Assembly: GCA_014905825.1 (NCBI GenBank)
Contig: JACGCN010000037.1
Coordinates: 62,001 to 126,000 of the forward strand
DNA length: 64,000 nucleotides
Reading direction: 5' to 3'
Source: Lyophyllum atratum
Taxonomy: Eukaryota; Basidiomycota; Agaricomycetes; Agaricales; Lyophyllaceae
The notes under the pieces were generated by a model. It had not been told where the DNA came from. It saw nothing but the letters and a program-made list of their open reading frames with translations, and did no database searches. Of the stretch, positions 42,962 to 62,163 are shown in pieces (position 1 is the first letter of the stretch; each line of letters begins with the position of its first letter). The position numbers were made by a program, and so were the translations under genes.

Positions 42962-44014
42962 TTATGAGGCAGAAGATGCTTGGGGGGGTGACGCGAGTTT
43001 ACGCAACGATACGTCGTAAACGACTGCACAAAGTCAGCATCCACAACTCCAGCGAAAAGTAGGCAAGGTACACGCCTTCCTCGATTTTTTTGATATCATA
43101 TTTCAAACTGTCGAATCGCCGCCGTAGTGTATCATTCTTCAAGTTGAGCTATACAGAATGTGAGAATTCGAACATCCCTAAACACGCGGAACGTCACCAT
43201 AGAGAATCCACTAAATATATCTTTCACGAAGATCGATATGTGGATCGGTTCCTCAAAATTTCCCAATGTCACGGCATTGACGGCCAAACGAGACTATATG
43301 ACGGGTGTGAGGAGTGAAGAGTTTCGACGGATGTAAAGGAGGGTGCGGCCATTATCGGGAAAGATGTCAGGAGCAGAAGAAAGACGCACTAGTTCATTCA
43401 CTAGGCTGATTAGCCCATGAAGATAGTCCTCAACCGGGAGCGCTAGGCGATCCTTCCACTCATCCTTGACTGGCAGAGCAAGATTTGATGCTAATCTCAA
43501 AGAGTCGGCAGTAGAATATGCTCACTTCCCAGGATTTCAGCAACTTGAGGTAAGGAAATCAGAGTGCGAGTTGAAAGATATTCGATGAGCGAAGCAGTGA
43601 ATACGGCAGATCGGAGAGAATTCGACCACATATCTTTCCACCGCCAGAACTGGTTTTCGGGAATGAGGCCTACAAGAGCTCCCATTGTCTCCTGGCAGCT
43701 CGATAGGACTGGTCGTATACTATCCAGGAGGGCAGGTACTGCAGACATGGATTTTCCTTAGCAGACGTTGACGTGTTGCCCGCAACACAGAGAGGCCTCA
43801 CTAGATTCTGGGCGCGTGGAGTGTATCTTGTTAAGCATCCCAACCATAGTCCGCGTTTTCTTGTCCAAGTCGGCGACTTGGTCCTTGATTTTCTACGAAA
43901 ACGAGTTCGACCATCATGCCTCCGGATCAACCATGACGCAGGGGATGATACCTCTCTCAGTTCCACGTCCCGTTCGAGGAGAAGATTGAGATTTTCGAGG
44001 TCTTTGGCATCCAT
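42962..44014 (-). CDS. TSN: Translin
   Basis: Single-stranded nucleic-acid binding protein; with TRAX it forms the C3PO RNase. Seven exons, 232 aa, close to the usual 228: 43952-44014, 43802-43892, 43526-43738, 43390-43490, 43198-43293, 43076-43148, 42962-43023. Helical throughout, with QFWRWKDMWSNSLRSAVF, ALPVEDYLHGLISLVNELSRLAVN, FVKDIFSGFSMLNLKNDTLRRRFDSLKYDIKKIEEVVYDVSLR, the last being the clearest translin signature. The final intron appears to begin with GC (GAAG/GCGTGT), because only that junction yields EEVVYDVSLR; a GT two bases downstream gives an unrelated tail. Start shared by a divergent promoter with SEN1. Confidence 0.92.
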
Positions 44015-44241
44015 GGGTTTATGATTGGAGACTGAGTAGTTCGGAAGGTGAGACTTGTAAAATTTTGTATTTCAATTTGTCCAGTCTCACGTGTACAGAC
44101 CTTGACTCAACCCAGCGCGTCCGGCTGCTTATTTTCTTTCACCATCTGTTCTCCTCACCGCAATATCCCATTTCCCCCTGATCTGCTCTGCAGATCCAAT
44201 TATATTCCCCTCCCAACGCTCCTCGCAGCTCCTGTCATATC
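44015..44241. promoter_or_regulatory. Divergent promoter TSN/SEN1 with CACGTG
   Basis: 227-bp spacer between two divergent starts. It contains CACGTG at 44088-44093. Confidence 0.4.
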
Positions 44242-47200
44242 ATGGGGAGCTCAACTAATATCCACCACATACTCGCCACTCTACGCGATGCACCCGTCGA
44301 CACTGAACACATGTCGGGGAGCGTCCTGACGACGGTGTACAACCACCTCATGAATATCCCAAGTGCCTCGGACAATATTCTCCACTGGTTCTGTCACCGT
44401 GCCGAGCCGGATACGTTGGAGGCTGCGACATTTTTAATTCGGATGTTTGCTTACGAGAAGGTGGACCAGTGGAGAGAGAAATTCCATGCGTGTGTGAGTC
44501 GTTGTCCGGACTGTGTTTTAGGCCTTGAGCGGGCCAAGGTGACTTCAAGGAACACGTACGTCCCGCCTATTGAAGTGGGCTCGAAAGCGTTTACCTTTGT
44601 CTTCTTAGGTATTTCGGCGCGTACGACGAACACGTCTTGAATGCCTTCTATCAAACATTGGAAACATGGGAGCTTGACATGGTGCTTCAGGACCTAACCA
44701 AGGCGACCCTTCTAGGCCAGCCAGCAAATTCTATACAACAAACACTTTCAGCTGCTCCTCCAGCGGTGGCGTACCGTATGGTGTCGAATTGGACAATTTT
44801 CAAGGATTCTAGGATTCTATCTGTCATCCACGAATACCCGCCCACCGGACCTCTCCCTATTTGGCCAAAAGACCCGCTACCACCAGGAATGCTTGTCCTG
44901 TCAATGGACGATAAACCTAATGTTCGACGTTGGGCTGAAGCGCATGCTGCGAAATGCGCCGTTGTTCCCATGTCGGACGACTATTTCGTTGGCTCATACT
45001 TGGACGCTGTCGAAATCATCGGACGCCACCTCACCGATCCGGCATTGAATGCCAACCTACCTTTTTCATTCGCTCTCGATCCTTCCGACCTATGGTCAGG
45101 ATTTCGGACCGTTTTACGCCACATTCCCATTGAAGCCCTTGGCTCCACTACCCGAGAATATTCTGACCTTCGTGGAATTGTAGCAAGGCATTTATATGAT
45201 ACCGGACCTCGTTAGTTGCTTTGCCTTTTATTCTTCTTGCTGGCACAAACTTGACTACTGCTTTTGATATCCATTCGACCAGACTTTTTGCATATTTTCC
45301 AATGCTTTCTCCTCCTTCTTAAACGTATGGGCGACAAATTTTGGGTTGGCGAAGGACCCGAATTTCCACAACTCGTGTTTGATTCAGTGAAGGATAACAA
45401 GTCCTTCTCTGATGTCTTACAGACGATCGACCTGTCTATGGAGCGTCCTTGGTTTCTTGGCTGGTTTCCAGAATTTTTGCATACCATTTCCACCCTGCCT
45501 ATCTACGGGGAGGTCCTGGCGAAGATGGCGGACTTTTTGTGCGGAGAGACGCAGCACGAGCGCTTTCAGGACGCTCGGCCCATGATTATGTTGACTGCCA
45601 CTCGCGTAAGCATCGCATTGTTTGATAATACAGTTGCCTCATACTCCTTCAGCTGCTCTCATCCGTCCTACGAAAATGTCAATCCGATCCTAAATATCCT
45701 CATCGTCAAGCCCTATACAACACTTTCGATATCCACGGGGAAACTTTTCTCGCGGTAGCCTTTGCTCGCTCATATGAGTCCGAAAAATGGAAACCCGCTC
45801 GATCTGCCGCTCGCACCCTTATCACGACTGTTTTGGAGTCTGACATCGACGAAATTGTCAACACCATTATGCGCCTGACAAGCGTCCTTGCTAAGATGCA
45901 CCGCCCTGAGGGGCGGGGATCTAAGGCAAATATTCCAACGCTCTCTATACGAAACTCGACCTGGAAGAAATTGTATTCGACCATTCAAACTAATGACCCC
46001 GCTGGAATCGCCACCCTCGCTGCGCTTGTGGCAAGGACTTGTCATATCGACACCCTCAATCCGAAACACTTCTCCCATGTTTTCACGATCCCTGCCGCGG
46101 ATGGTTGCCAGACCGCAGAAGCAGCCTTGAAGGAGGTCAATCGATCGTTGGACATGGTTAGGCATGGCTTCCTTGGAGCTATGACCAGGTATGCCGACTA
46201 CAACACATCCACAGCTGCGCTAGATCTGCTGCGTCGACCTGGCGTCGTAAAACACATCATGAAGATCACCTTGTCCCCCATAGAGGACTTACAAGTCGCT
46301 GCCCAAGTATTAGTGGGTCTCGCCTTTGACGTCGACGCACGCCAAGAATGTTTGCGAGCTTTGCTCGAAAACGTTCCAGGCGAAGCTTTGGAAGGAATTC
46401 TTGAATTCCTCACAACCTTCAAAGAATATGCCCCCATAATGCCCGAGGCATGCAACTTATCGAAATCTCTCGTCCGCGGTTTTACGGATATCCTCGAGGT
46501 CCTTTCGGCAACTCCAAACGGCCTGCTACACTCGCAGCATTTCTTAAGTCCTGAAAAGGACAATGGGCCCGCAGCGAGCCTTGTAAACCTTTGGACGTTG
46601 ATGACTAAATCACTCACTGTCATTTTCAAGCGCACTCCTTTATGGGCCCCCTACTTCGATAACCAAGAAATGGTCGTTTGGATGCGCGATGCACTCATAT
46701 TCGCCAGAGATATGCTAGCCACTTGGAGGGTCATCGAGCATGCTGCAAATTCACGGGAGCCAGCTGCCACCCGTGACTCAGGGAAACTCTCGCCAATAGG
46801 CAAACGCATGGCGAACGGCCTGCAGGAAGTTCTTTTTGAACTAACTCGATGGCTACGGCTCACAGACGAGGAACTTCTTCATCAATCGTTCTCCTTACTT
46901 ACCTCCCTTCTTGCTTGCTTCCGTGATGCCGGCCTCACGCCTGGAGACGAAACGACGGCACGGCTCAGAAAGTTTATCGAATCCGCTCGGAAGAAAGGAG
47001 TAGATCCCTCCCAATTGAATAGCCGTCTGGATCCGAGCAGATTGCTGACGCTTGAGGCTGCGCTCGATGACTTCGAAGATGTTGTCGAGATCACACCTGT
47101 CGTGCCTCTGAAGGCGAAGGCGAAGGAGCCACTGGTAAAGGGCAAGAACGTCGCATCCACAGAACATCGATTCATCATGACCTCTGCCAAATCGAAATCG

Positions 47201-50200
47201 AAACCTATTCCAAGTGTGTCTTCACGCACTTCATCGACGTCAACAAAGTCACACTACTTCACGGACCGCGATCAGCAGAAAGTTGATGCGGACATACCTG
47301 TACCAACATTCCGGAAGTCGTCGACCATCGCTGCTCCCGCAAAACCACTGCCTGGAACCTCGGCTCGGGTTTCAACGGCAGGCCCCAAATTCGAAGGACG
47401 TGTCCCGATTTCGAAGGCAGAGTCCAGCTCCGAATCAGAAAGCGACAGCGAGGGAGACGCGCAACCAGGAGGGTTGGCACGTCTTTCTATGTTACAACGT
47501 TCTCCGAAGATCAAGAAACCCGTAGAACGTCGACAGATTATGACGCTGGATATTCCTGTTCAAAAGAGCGCTATGCAAGAGCGACTTTCACGCAGGGACG
47601 AGACTCGCCATGCCGCTATCCGACTCAACCCTGATATTTCCCTGTTGCACAAAGCGCTCCTGGCATGGAACTACGAACATACTGGTCCTAAACCTCCTGG
47701 GGACAATCTGGAATATTTCAAAGTTCCAGGTAGCTTCAAGACTTACGATGAATATAAACGAATTCTTGAGCCTCTCCTGCTGTTGGATTTGTGGGCTCAG
47801 ATAGTGCAAGCGAAGGAGGAGGAGCAGGATATTCTGGACATCAAAGTGACTTCCCGCCAGTTCTCTGATCAATGGCTTGATCTCGAGATCTCATTCACGG
47901 GCAGCATAAAGAAGGATTGGTATCTATCTGACACGGACCTCGTCCTCTTAAGACATCCCGGCTCCCAGAAGTGTATCATGGCGAAAACGACAAGGTACAA
48001 GTCGATCCCGCATGGCCCTCAACAGGGAACACAAGCATCCCTGCGCTGTTATGCCAAAAATGACCCCGGTTTGGAAATGAACTCCGTCTGGCAGCTAAGA
48101 AAAATTTTGAAGTGCGTCCCCTTCAGCATTCACTGTAATCTGCCCTGACCATTATTAGTTTGACGACAGTGCAGCGTGAATACGCCAGCCTCATGGCCGT
48201 GCCCTACTATGACCACTTCAACACCATCCTACAACCCCGTCTGCCTAATCGTCCGAAAATCGAAGAGAAGGATGTCAGGGAGACCATGGCGATGTACCGC
48301 GTCAACGAACCACAGGCCAAGGCCATACAGAGCGCACTTCGCTCTGAGGGTTTCGTTCTGATTCAAGGGTATGCCTCCAAATCTCTGCAGCTACACAACC
48401 CTGATCTTTGTCCCATGAAGACCCCCAGGGACGGGAAAAACATCGACGATCTGTAGTCTCGTTGCTGCTTCTTTATCTAGTTCGAAGCCTACCATCATTG
48501 TTGGAGGACGCGGTGGTCCAGCAACGCAAGCTCCTTCAAAGATTCTCCTTTGCGCGCCCAGTAATGCCGCGATTGACGAGATAGCGGCGCGAATCCATAT
48601 GAATTCTTTTGGTCCGAAGAAGCCTGGTTCGATCAAAGTGGTTCGCATTGGAGTAACAAAGACCAGGAACGCAAATGTCCAGGAAATTTGTCTGGACAAC
48701 TTGGTGGAGGCAAAGGTTGCGTTGGACGAAGCCAAGTCTGGCAAGCCAGTAGATGCCTCGACGGAAATCGTGGCCTTGCAGCATGAAATCGAATCTCTAA
48801 AGCAGAAGAAACTGCAGAAGGAGCAGGAGAAAGAAAATACCCACGACAATGGTGCGAGGAAACAAGCACTCATCGATGAAATATCGCAGCTACGTGCCCG
48901 TCAAACCAACCTTGTCAGAGAGTTGAACCGTCGCCGGGATCAGAACAAGTCCAAGATGCGCGATCTTGATGCCAAACGCAGAGCGTTCAAGTTGGACGTA
49001 CTTCAGGAGGCAGATGTGATCTGTGCAACTTTGTCAGGAGCGGCAATGGAACTCCTCGGGCGTTTCGAATTCGAGATGGTCATCATCGACGAAGCGGCAC
49101 AGTGCGTTGAGCTCAGCTCATTGATACCTCTCAAGTATCGATCAAATCGATGCGTAATGGTCGGAGACCCTCAGCAACTCCCTCCCACCGTCATCTCGCA
49201 AGAGGTTAGTTCATGTCTACCCAAGTCGGCCATTTGCTTATTCACCCTCTTTTTTCTCTCCTAAAGGCCTGCCGCTTCAATTACAATGAGTCGCTCTTCG
49301 TTCGGCTTCAAAAACATCGACCTGACACAGTCCATCTTCTGAGGTGAGCCAATAGTCTTTCCCGAGTTCCACTGTCTCACTGGAAGAGTATTCAGCATTC
49401 AATACCGCATGCATCCCGATATCAGTTCCCTCCCTAGTCGAGTATTCTATCAAGGAAAGCTACTGGATGGCCCTGAAATGAAGATCAAGACGAAACAGCC
49501 CTGGCATTCCAATCCTAAATTTGGGACTTACCGCTTTTACAACGTGGTTAAAGGTTTAGAGGAGTCCGGGAGCCGTGCCAGTCTCAAAAACATGGCTGAG
49601 TGTAGAGTTGCAGTCGCATTGTATGCGCGCCTGGTTCAGGAGTTTTCCTCGATCGATTTTAGTTATCGTGTCGGGATAGTATCCATGTACCGGGCGCAGA
49701 TTGTAGAACTTCGCCGTCAATTCACGGAGCGCTTTGGTCCACAGATACTGGAAACTGTGGATTTTAATACTGTGGACGGATTTCAAGGCCAGGAGAAAGA
49801 TATTATCATTCTTTCTTGCGTTCGATCAGGCCCTGGCTTACAATCCATTGGGTTTTTGTCTGGTATGTGTGTCATTATAATGAAGGAAATTTTGTTGACT
49901 TCGGCATAGACTATCGACGTATGAATGTTGCTCTCACCCGAGCAAAATCATCTCTGTTTATCCTAGGAAACGCACCCACCCTCGAACGAAGTGACAACAC
50001 GTGGCGTGATATCGTTGTGGATGCGCGCACGAGGTCATCCTTGTTAAATGTGAGCTTCCCCAACTTAAGCCAGTGCTTCCATTTATACTTGACAGACGGA
50101 CCCTTCATTCTTCACTACCTCAACGTCAGCGACCACGGTCCTTCCGCCACCTTCACCAACCAAGCCCTCTAAAGTAATAGCTCCTGCGCCGATACCAACT

Positions 50201-50612
50201 GACTTGGTAACCCCCCGAAGTTTCAAGTCTACTCCACAAATCGCTGGGCCATCCAGACTTCCGCAGGCCAAATCTGATATGGATCTACGACCTGATAATG
50301 TTGCGCGCCCCGATGTGAACCTGTCGTCCAGAGACAAGCAACTCGCTAACATTCCGCGCCCCGGTGTCACGCCTTCCGGTCTGAAACGACCTGCTGAAAG
50401 TATTGAACCTTCTCCGCGACTTCCGGAACCTGGGAGCAACAAGCCCCGACCACCTCCAGCCAAACGTCAAAAGCAATCCAGCATATTTATTCCTAAAGCT
50501 AATAAAAAGGTGTGTTTTAACGTGATAAAGTTTGCTATACTCCCTCACTCCTGTCTAGCGACCAACTGATGGCGGTGAGGGTCCGCCGAACAATAGACGA
50601 CGACTACCATGA
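44242..50612 (+). CDS. SEN1: SEN1 RNA/DNA helicase
   Basis: SF1 helicase that unwinds RNA-DNA hybrids and ends non-coding transcription. Eleven exons, 1947 aa: 44242-44555, 44609-45210, 45283-45605, 45653-48111, 48159-48368, 48421-49204, 49267-49343, 49396-49862, 49910-50049, 50096-50509, 50559-50612. The first 1000 residues are the helical Sen1 N-terminal domain (FGAYDEHVLNAFYQTLETWELD). The helicase core shows the Q region NEPQAKAIQSAL, Walker A GPPGTGKT, a coiled-coil prong insert (about 48700-48990), motif II IIDEAAQ, motif III VGDPQQLPPT, motif IV SIQYRMHPDISSLPS, motif V VDGFQGQEKDIIILSCVRS and motif VI RRMNVALTRAKSSL. A Pro-rich disordered tail with an NLS-like PPAKRQK follows. Confidence 0.96.
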
Positions 50613-50712
50613 CACTTTCAACACCATACCCCCCGGAATACATTATTTCCATGCTAAATAGAGATTGGATACCTTATACACTTCATAATACTTTTGGGTT
50701 TAAACTATCGCA

Positions 50713-55071
<4,359 letters not shown>

Positions 55072-55350
55072 GCTAGCACTGCTCGCGGTCGGAGGTCGTT
55101 CCACCTAGGTCGTCCCGGCTGAAATCAAACGAATTTCGAGGAATTGAAATTTGACATCACGTGTCAGGTACCACTGCACGTGCCATCAGAATGTAGTCAC
55201 ATGATGGTGGTGGGTTCCTGGGTTCACGAATCACCGTTCCAGGTTCGGTGGCGCGTTGTCGGTCTGACTCTCATCACAACCTTGACTCAGATCCAACCAC
55301 CAACTCAGGCCGACGATCACGACGATCATCGTCCCATAAAGCTTTTCTTG
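55072..55350. promoter_or_regulatory. Divergent promoter with two CACGTG sites
   Basis: Spacer between DHR1 (minus) and the F-box gene (plus). CACGTG occurs at 55158-55163 and 55177-55182, 19 bp apart, so close to two helical turns. Confidence 0.45.
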
Positions 55351-57130
55351 ATGTGTTGTGCATTGGACGACTCCAGCATCATGCGGGCACTAAATTCACT
55401 GCCATTGGACGACGACATCATAGACAGGATATTGACTTTCCTGCCCGACTACTCGACTTTACGAATGACTATACTATCATCCAAGTCATTCTACAACGTC
55501 TTCAAGGTTCATCCGAATTCAATCCTACGTGCTGTCTCGTATAATCTGGTTGGACCAGCGCTGCCCCAAGCCATCAGAGTACTTCGATATTCTCCCCAGG
55601 ACTCTGATACTCAGACAAACCCTTTAATGACTCCTCCATCACGTCCTTGGGATGAAAGTGACCCCGTGTCTCCCATATCCAATGAAGAATGCAGCCAACT
55701 AGAGACCAACGCAGAGGTCGTCAACGCACTCGAAGACCTGTTTAGTTCGAGGCATGTTGATCTTAAAGTTCGGACGGCTGCTTATTACCGACGCTTGAAC
55801 ATTTGAAACCCCAGACACAAAGACCGCACCTCCCAAACTAGTAAGCTGAACTCTATGGAGTCGTGGCGCTTTCGACGGGCAATGTACCGGGCAATGCTGT
55901 TTGCCGAAGCCTTCCCAGTACTAGTTGACGAAGAGGAAGATTTTGATGATAGCGAACCCGAAGCAGATGAGCTGCTCAAAGCCAAACTTCAGAGGAAGAA
56001 GTTCTTGAAGGAATTTTCCAACTATCATTTGCGCGAGCTGCGAAGCGCTACTCTCTTCTTGAAAGAAGTGGTGAATTGGGCCTCTTTAGCAGGAGGATCT
56101 TACTGTCTGTTGAGTCTGTCTAATTTCCAGTGACCATTTCTAAGCACAGTTAATTGCTCAGTTGACCCCCTCAACATGGGGGATCTTGCTACCGCACGTG
56201 GTCCGAGACTTGTTCTGGAAGCGTATCGGGCAAAATCGATCGATGACCTCGTAGAACATCCGGTGCTTGCTGACGGAATCATGCCACCTATGATTGAAGG
56301 GTATCTCACCAATCCCCTGAAGGAAGTCTGGGAAGCACGCAAAGAAAAGCCGCCACCAGACGACGCTAAGCACTGGAACTCAATCTTAGATAGCGAACAA
56401 GGCGAACAAGACACTTGTAAGTACTTTAAAGTTAAATCGGTGACAACGTATGTCTCGCTCACACCCTTCCAGGTCACATGTGCAGTAATTATCAGGGCTC
56501 AGAGCTCTGGAACGAAGCGAGTGAGTTGCCTTCCAAGCATCCCTTGAAGCTCCATATCAAACCGTCTTCTAGATTGGGAGTATCTGATGGGTGCTTCGCA
56601 CTCCCTAGCTCTGAGCGCTCTTCCTAAGTTGGTCAAGGGAAGCCTGGCACATAGCATCTCCGACGGACCCGCACTTAGGACAAGAATTAATGACCCCACC
56701 TTCTCCTATACAGATCTGCTCGAGGAGATACATCAAGTCAGGACCCCTCCTTACGACTCCTGGAATAAACAAGACTGGTTGTGTACAGCGTGTACTATTG
56801 CAGTCATCCGAGATCATCTTCATCTTTGGCTTCTTGAACGTAAAAGAGAAAGTGAGTGATTTCAACGCGTAGAGCCAGGAACTGTCCCTAATTTCTATTA
56901 CAGGTGGCGAACAGATTCCGGAGGATTGCTGGTTCGTGACGGAGGATAACGTCCAATCCTTGATTTTTGATCACTGGCACTTGAATAGGTACGGTTATAA
57001 TTGCAGGACGCAGACACATAAGTTGTACCACGCGACGCGGGTTAATGTATGTACCAACGCATCTGCCTCATATTCAGATTAAGTACTCACAGATCGTCAT
57101 CTCTAGCATCTCTGTGAACCGACCCGCTAG
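55351..57130 (+). CDS. F-box protein, basidiomycete type
   Basis: Predicted 479-aa F-box protein, unrelated to the array at 22-32 kb. Seven exons: 55351-55751, 55815-56104, 56162-56416, 56473-56520, 56573-56851, 56904-57046, 57107-57130. The F-box is at the N terminus (SLPLDDDIIDRILTFLPDYSTLRMTILSSKSFYNVF). The middle has an acidic patch, helical segments (KKFLKEFSNYHLRELRSATLFLKEVVNW) and GPRLVLEAYRAKSIDDLVEHP. The C terminus has conserved Cys/His/Trp: QDWLCTACTIAVIRDHLHLWLLERKR, CWFVTEDN, HWHLNRYGYNCRTQTHK, perhaps metal-binding. The first intron can only be spliced in frame with a GC donor (GAG/GCATGT). Starts at 55351 or at the ATG 30 bases later are both possible. Target unknown. Confidence 0.82.
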
Positions 57131-57440
57131 AGCTCAAGACTCGGATCTAATAATATCTTGCTATCGTTTGCTTTAGTGGCTTGTTCCGCTCTTCCTGTAC
57201 AGTGTTTCCATACCAATGTTCATGTCCTTTCCATTGTACAGCATATCTCTCCATAGTCAGTAAATATGCATGCCTATTCCCAAAAGAAGTACTTCACCCA
57301 ACTCGCAACATGCAAGTTGAACGCAGCGCGCGTGACTACTAAATGAGGATCTTGTGACAGTCGCGTCCTGTCACGATAACACGAGATCATGATCCTTGGC
57401 CTCTCTCTGCCTACGACCATCTTTTCTGGCTTGTCCACTC
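57131..57440. other. Spacer between F-box gene and DAD1
   Basis: Contains the DAD1 promoter. No gene recognised. Confidence 0.4.
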
Positions 57441-57793
57441 ATGTCCCACGCTGAGGAAGACTCGACCTTCTTCGACAGGGAACGCGACAGATTATCACGC
57501 GAGATCACATCTGTAAACAGTCTTTCACAATATTCGACGATACCATCTGATTTTTCGTCCAGGGCTTCGAGGAGTTGCTGTCGTCAACGAATGTGCTGAA
57601 TCGGAAGCTCGAAGAGGTGGTGGGGATGACGAAAGAATACGAGACCATTGCAGCGTTGTGGAAGAGCTTCTATCAGCTCATGCGCGGACCCACGACAGAC
57701 GAAGAGGACATCGAGGAGCAGATGCCCGGCTTGCCAGGCACGGGGGGCCATGTTATATCAATGAAGCAGAGCAAGGGTCCAGGAGCTCAGTAA
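57441..57793 (+). CDS. DAD1: DASH complex subunit Dad1
   Basis: Kinetochore protein of the DASH/Dam1 ring that couples chromosomes to microtubules. 100 aa from exons 57441-57512 and 57563-57793. The whole Dad1 signature is present: TFFDRERDRLSREITSGFEE, then LSSTNVLNRKLEEVVGMTKE and YETIAALWKSFYQLM. A short acidic and Gly/Ser-rich tail follows. The splice joins SREITS to GFEELL, as in other fungi. A neighbouring upstream ATG in the same frame at 57396 would add 15 residues that are not part of the family. Confidence 0.93.
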
Positions 57794-57946
57794 CGGTACG
57801 TGAATTGATAAAATAAAAAGATTCCTATTTATGAACACAGATAATCGGGTACACGGATGGTGGCACAGACGGTTACTACGAGTAAGATATGTATGTATTG
57901 ATGTAAAAACACAGACAACGATAATCTTCGAGAATACTAAGGCGCT

Positions 57947-62002
<4,056 letters not shown>

Positions 62003-62163
62003 GACTGTAAGCACAGAGAGATGGTCGGAGCTGGGAGCACAGAACCCGATGGCAAAGATAAAAGGAGCGATGGAACCGTCTGAAATCAGAATCTGCGGGT
62101 GGCTGTTCAATTGGGGCTGTGGCGCCTATTTTCAAAATATTATTTTATTTTTTATGTCTAAAT

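Noticed and set aside
57001..57018. Very short GT-AG segment (18 nt) in the last long exon of the F-box gene at 55 kb
   Set aside because: Too short for an intron, and reading through gives the conserved LNRYGYNCRT motif.
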